From Erwinia tracheiphila (GTDB lineage: Bacteria > Pseudomonadota > Gammaproteobacteria > Enterobacterales > Enterobacteriaceae): DNA of 64,000 bases. The position numbers and the translations under genes were made by a program. Location of the stretch: assembly GCF_021365465.1 (NCBI RefSeq), contig NZ_CP089932.1, positions 4,856,714 through 4,920,713 on the forward strand. Reading direction: 5' to 3'. The notes beneath the pieces were generated by a model. It saw only the letters and a list, made by a program, of their open reading frames with translations. It ran no database searches and was not told where the DNA came from. Every line of letters starts with the position of its first letter. Within the stretch, counting starts at the first letter, position 1. Positions 59,568 through 64,000 of this stretch are shown in pieces.

Positions 59568-60932
59568 TCACTTGCCAATACAAAAACTGGAAAAAATGCG
59601 CCCCAGTAGATCGTCAGAAGTAAACTCTCCGGTTATTTCACTTAGCGCCAGCTGGGCGGCACGAAGCTCTTCAGCCAGTAATTCTCCCGCTTTGGTGCCA
59701 GTCAGCTGTTCTTTTCCCTGAAGTAAATGAGTCGAGGCTAACGCTAAAGCCTGCAAGTGGCGCCTGCGGGCCAGGAACCCACCTTCTGTGTTTCCCGCAA
59801 AGCCCATGCTTGCTTTAAGATGATTGCGTAGTACCTCAATTCCTTCGCCAGAGCGGGCGGAAAGCCGAATAAGTGAGTGACCATTCACTTTCTCGATACG
59901 CGCCTCTTCACCCGTAATATCGGCTTTATTACGAACGACGGTAACAGGTAATGAAGCCGGAAGCCGCGTGATAAAGTCCGGCCAGATTACGGCAGGTTCC
60001 GTTTCGCGGGTGGTGGTGCCGTCTACCATAAAAAGAACCCGATCGGCCTGCTCTATTTCCTGCCACGCCCGTTCTATGCCGATACGCTCGACTTCATCAC
60101 TTGCCTCGCGCAGCCCGGCTGTATCAATAATGTGCAGTGGCATACCATCAATATGAATATGTTCTCGTAGTACATCCCGGGTAGTTCCGGCAATGTCGGT
60201 AACGATAGCCGCTTCCCGGCCTGCCAGCGCATTGAGCAGGCTGGATTTACCTGCATTCGGGCGACCGGCGATGACCACCTTCATGCCTTCTCTTAATAAG
60301 CTGCCCTGGCGTGCTTCAGCCCGAACGTCATTAACACGCGCTATCACCTGGTTTAGCTGGGCTTCGATTTTACCGTCTGACAGAAAGTCAATTTCTTCAT
60401 CTGGAAAGTCGATCGCCGCCTCAACGTAGATTCGAAGGTGAGTAAGTGCTTCCACCAGCTCATTGATCCGCAGTGAAAACGCCCCTTGTAATGAGTTGAG
60501 CGCAGAGCGGGCCGCCTGTTCTGAACTGGCATCGATCAAATCGGCAATGGCCTCTGCCTGGGCAAGATCGAGTTTATCGTTGAGAAAGGCACGCTCAGAA
60601 AATTCACCCGGTCGCGCAATACGCACACCAGAAATAGAGGTGATTCTCTTAAGCAATAAGTCGAGGATGACCGGGCCACCGTGTCCCTGTAACTCAAGCA
60701 CATCCTCGCCGGTAAAAGAGTTCGGTCCTGGAAACCAGAGCGCGATTCCCTGATCCAGCTTCACATTATGGTTGTCCATAAAGGGCAGATAATCGGCATG
60801 GCGTGGGCGCGGTAGTTTTCCCAGTACTAAGCGAGCCACGTCGGCCGCTTGCGGCCCGGAAACGCGCAGAATACCCACACCGCCGCGTCCTGGCGGTGTG
60901 GCTTGGGCGACGATGGTTTCGCTGTGATTCAT
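59568..60932 (-). CDS. mnmE: MnmE, tRNA-modifying GTPase
   Basis: The 454-residue protein matches E. coli MnmE. The N-terminal tetrahydrofolate-binding domain ([16 protein letters not shown]) is followed by a helical domain and an inserted G domain with GRPNAGKS (about residues 223-230), [13 protein letters not shown] and NKAD. It ends with the catalytic C-terminal CIGK. It acts with MnmG to modify wobble uridine. The G domain and the CxGK end are intact. Confidence 0.97.
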   Translation of the reverse strand: MNHSETIVAQATPPGRGGVGILRVSGPQAADVARLVLGKLPRPRHADYLPFMDNHNVKLDQGIALWFPGPNSFTGEDVLELQGHGGPVILDLLLKRITSISGVRIARPGEFSERAFLNDKLDLAQAEAIADLIDASSEQAARSALNSLQGAFSLRINELVEALTHLRIYVEAAIDFPDEEIDFLSDGKIEAQLNQVIARVNDVRAEARQGSLLREGMKVVIAGRPNAGKSSLLNALAGREAAIVTDIAGTTRDVLREHIHIDGMPLHIIDTAGLREASDEVERIGIERAWQEIEQADRVLFMVDGTTTRETEPAVIWPDFITRLPASLPVTVVRNKADITGEEARIEKVNGHSLIRLSARSGEGIEVLRNHLKASMGFAGNTEGGFLARRRHLQALALASTHLLQGKEQLTGTKAGELLAEELRAAQLALSEITGEFTSDDLLGRIFSSFCIGK

Positions 60933-61013
60933 GAATAGCTCTCTTATTAAGGTAAAAAAATAAGGCGGCCAACAGACCGCCTTATGATAACGATTGTATT
61001 AACGCGTCACAAA

Positions 61014-62657
61014 TTACGCTTTCTTCTTGTCCCGGCTGTGTAAACCACGTTTTTCCAGTCCACGGTAGATAAGCTGCTGCTGAATAATGGTCACCAGGTT
61101 ACTGACGATGTAATACAGCACCAGACCGGATGGGAACCACAGGAAGAACACCGTGAAAATGACGGGCATGAACGTCATGATCTTCTGCTGCATTGGGTCG
61201 GTGACGGTAGTCGGAGACATCTTCTGAATGAAGAACATCGTCATGCCCATTAAGATCGGCAGAATATAGTATGGGTCCTGTGCTGACAGGTCATGGATCC
61301 ATAAAGCGAAAGGCGCGTGGCGCAGTTCAACGGAGCCCATCAGCATGTAGTAAAGCGCCAGGAAGATAGGCATCTGGATAACCAGCGGCAGGCAGCCACC
61401 CAACGGATTGACCTTCTCAGCCTTGTAAAGTGCCATCATCTCCTGGCTCATACGCTGCTTATCTTCACCCAGACGCTCACGCATTGCCTGAATTTTAGGT
61501 TGCAGCATGCGCATCTTCGCCATTGAGGTGTACTGCGCCTTGGTGAGCGGGTACATGATGCCACGTACGATAAAGGTGATGATGATAATCGAGAAGCCCC
61601 AGTTACCAATAAAGCTGTGGATAAACTTCAGCAGCTTGAACAGTGGCTGAGAGATAAACCATAGCCAGCCGTAATCAACGGTCAGGTCTAAATGAGGCGC
61701 AATCGCGGCCATTTTATCCTGAATCTCCGGGCCGACCCAAAGGGTGGCCGCCAGATTATGCTGTGCGCCTGGGGCAACCGTAACTGGTGCTGACTTGTAG
61801 CCAATAGCGGCAATGCCGTTACCCAGATTAGCCGTATAAAGCGTGTTACTTCCGCTGGTGCGTGGCACCCATGCCGCCGCGAAATATTGCTGAAGCATCG
61901 CAACCCAACCATTGTTGGTGCTGACATTCAGATTCTCATCACTGCTGATTTTGTCGAATTTATACTTCTCGTAGTTAGCCTCACCGCTGGAGTAAGCCGC
62001 ACCACGGAAAGTATGCAATGCAAAGTTATTGCTGCCGGTATCACGGTGCTTGGGCAGGTCGATAGTCTGTTTCAACTGACCAAACATCGCCACTTCAAGC
62101 GGTTGTTGGGTGGTGTTGTTAATCTGGTAATTGACACCGATCGCATATTCACCGCGTTTCAGAACGAATGTTTTCGTCCAGGTCACGCCGTTTTCTGCGG
62201 TATAGGTCATCGGAATACGCAGTTCGCTCTGACCGTCAGCCAGTGCAAAGTTGTCCTGAGACGTGGTGAAAAGTGGACGTGCGCCATTGGCCGGATTATC
62301 AGGACCATTGCGTCCGGTCAGACCACTTTGTGCCTGGTACAAAAAGCCCGGCGTGTTTTCCAGCAGCTGGAAAGGCTGATCGGAACCAAGTTTATCCGGG
62401 TAGGTCAGCAGCTGCGCCTGCTCGATATCGCCACCGCGGGTGTTGATTTGTAAAGACAGGACATCAGTCTTAACGGTGATCATTTTGCCTTGTCCGCTGG
62501 CAGGGACGCCCTGATTGACGGTATCACCGGCTGCTGTCGTGTTTTGCGTGGTCTGGGTCTGCAGAGGCTGCGGAGCATGGTCCGTCTGCCAGGCTTGCCA
62601 GAGCATAAAAGACACGAACAAAAAAGCGATGAGGAAAAGATTGCGTTGCGAATCCAT
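61014..62657 (-). CDS. yidC: YidC, membrane protein insertase
   Basis: The 547-residue protein has an N-terminal membrane anchor ([16 protein letters not shown]), a large periplasmic beta domain, then five conserved membrane segments. These include [20 protein letters not shown] with the essential Arg in the hydrophilic groove, and a basic C-terminal tail. It inserts small membrane proteins, including ATP synthase c and a subunits encoded in this window, alone or with SecYEG. Confidence 0.97.
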   Translation of the reverse strand: MDSQRNLFLIAFLFVSFMLWQAWQTDHAPQPLQTQTTQNTTAAGDTVNQGVPASGQGKMITVKTDVLSLQINTRGGDIEQAQLLTYPDKLGSDQPFQLLENTPGFLYQAQSGLTGRNGPDNPANGARPLFTTSQDNFALADGQSELRIPMTYTAENGVTWTKTFVLKRGEYAIGVNYQINNTTQQPLEVAMFGQLKQTIDLPKHRDTGSNNFALHTFRGAAYSSGEANYEKYKFDKISSDENLNVSTNNGWVAMLQQYFAAAWVPRTSGSNTLYTANLGNGIAAIGYKSAPVTVAPGAQHNLAATLWVGPEIQDKMAAIAPHLDLTVDYGWLWFISQPLFKLLKFIHSFIGNWGFSIIIITFIVRGIMYPLTKAQYTSMAKMRMLQPKIQAMRERLGEDKQRMSQEMMALYKAEKVNPLGGCLPLVIQMPIFLALYYMLMGSVELRHAPFALWIHDLSAQDPYYILPILMGMTMFFIQKMSPTTVTDPMQQKIMTFMPVIFTVFFLWFPSGLVLYYIVSNLVTIIQQQLIYRGLEKRGLHSRDKKKA

Positions 62658-62675
62658 CGTTAATGTTCTCTGGTA

Positions 62676-62918
62676 TCAAGGGTTATTTGGCGGCACTGGA
62701 TCATTGCCACCCGTGTTTAAAGGATGGCATTTTAATACGCGTTTTATTGTCAACCAACTGCCTTTTATCAACCCAAAGCGGCGCAATGCTTCTATACCAT
62801 ATTGCGAGCAGCTTGGATGAAAGCGACAGTGTGGTCCCAGAAGTGGGCTGATAACGCGCTGGTACACGCGGATTAGCCCAATCAGGCACCGCGAGCCAAG
62901 CGACAGTGACGGTGCCAT
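62676..62918 (-). CDS. yidD: YidD, membrane insertion efficiency factor
   Basis: The 80-residue protein has an amphipathic N-terminus and the family core [19 protein letters not shown] with EALRRFG and [13 protein letters not shown]. It starts within the end of rnpA (37-base overlap) and ends 18 bases before yidC, so the rpmH-rnpA-yidD-yidC order is intact. Confidence 0.93.
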   Translation of the reverse strand: MAPSLSLGSRCLIGLIRVYQRVISPLLGPHCRFHPSCSQYGIEALRRFGLIKGSWLTIKRVLKCHPLNTGGNDPVPPNNP

Positions 62919-63241
62919 AATTTCTCCAACGCTTCCGTCAGTCCATGGTTATCCAGGTCGCCGACGCCTTTTTTTGCTACCACCACAAAATCCATGGCGG
63001 GTAGATCATGCTGCCGCAGACGAAAACTCTCTCGGATCAATCGTTTGATCCGATTGCGTTCATGTGCGCGTTTAACATTTTTCTTGGCGACGGTAAGACC
63101 GATGCGGGGATACCCCAGCGAGTTAAGGCGGCCGAGAATGGTGATTTGCGGCGTACCGGCTCTTTGCGGCTGCTGGAAGACGAAAGTGAAATGAGTGGGA
63201 GTCAACAAACGTAACTCCCTGGGAAATGCGAGCTTAACCAC
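62882..63241 (-). CDS. rnpA: RNase P protein component
   Basis: The 119-residue basic protein has the RNR signature [15 protein letters not shown] (about residues 60-74). It binds the catalytic M1 RNA to process tRNA 5' ends. The start at 63241 is 17 bases from the rpmH stop. Confidence 0.96.
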   Translation of the reverse strand: MVKLAFPRELRLLTPTHFTFVFQQPQRAGTPQITILGRLNSLGYPRIGLTVAKKNVKRAHERNRIKRLIRESFRLRQHDLPAMDFVVVAKKGVGDLDNHGLTEALEKLWHRHCRLARGA

Positions 63242-63258
63242 TCAGCGGTTAGCTTTTA

Positions 63259-64000
<742 letters not shown>

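Overview
The window carries chromosomal DNA of an Enterobacterales bacterium, most like the Erwinia/Pantoea branch. The evidence is an E. coli-type oriC, the gene blocks kup-ravA-viaA, atpIBEFHAGDC-rsmG-mnmG-mioC and rpmH-rnpA-yidD-yidC-mnmE, and a type II secretion (Gsp) operon. The density of insertion sequences and broken genes is extreme and would fit an IS-flooded plant-associated genome such as Erwinia tracheiphila. That species guess is an inference, not something the sequence proves.

Positions 1-22300 are an insertion-sequence graveyard. It holds four kinds of IS91-family (rolling-circle, Y2-HUH) element, here called A, B, C and D, together with IS1, IS256, IS630, IS3, IS4, IS6 and IS200/IS605 copies or scraps. 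Between them sit a ToxR/CadC-like membrane regulator, a wrecked adenine permease gene with a PurR-type operator, a yieE-like phosphopantetheinyl transferase gene, an unrecognised gene pair at 6010-7145, a HigBA-like toxin-antitoxin pair, and a short plasmid- or ICE-like island (11460-13498) with a duplicated promoter/leader.

Positions 22500-33090 are a compact type II secretion operon on the + strand: gspC-D-E-F-G-I-J-K-L-M-O plus an OutS/PulS-like pilotin. No gspH or gspN is present, and GspC is short and lacks a PDZ domain. Downstream (33120-34620) are relics of an IS5-family transposase, a serine recombinase and a TIR-like antiphage-type gene, the last cut by half an IS1.

Positions 34464-59119 form a rearranged origin region. 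Three 1906-bp copies of element A (A2 -, A3 +, A4 -) bracket kup-ravA-viaA and then atpC...atpI-rsmG-mnmG-oriC-mioC. Flipping the segment between A3 and A4 restores the usual enterobacterial order at both ends, so an IS-mediated inversion of the origin block is likely. asnA and asnC are not beside mioC, and glmU/glmS are not beside atpC. The outermost A copies are direct repeats lying between two halves of one IS1 whose lengths add up to exactly 766 bp. Positions 59500-64000 hold mnmE, yidC, yidD, rnpA and rpmH; the window stops at the ribosome-binding site of dnaA.

The core genes cover ATP synthesis, potassium uptake, tRNA wobble modification (MnmG/MnmE), 16S rRNA methylation, membrane-protein insertion (YidC), RNase P and replication initiation. 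All of them look intact, whereas almost every accessory gene outside the secretion operon is damaged. No CRISPR array or tRNA gene was recognised.
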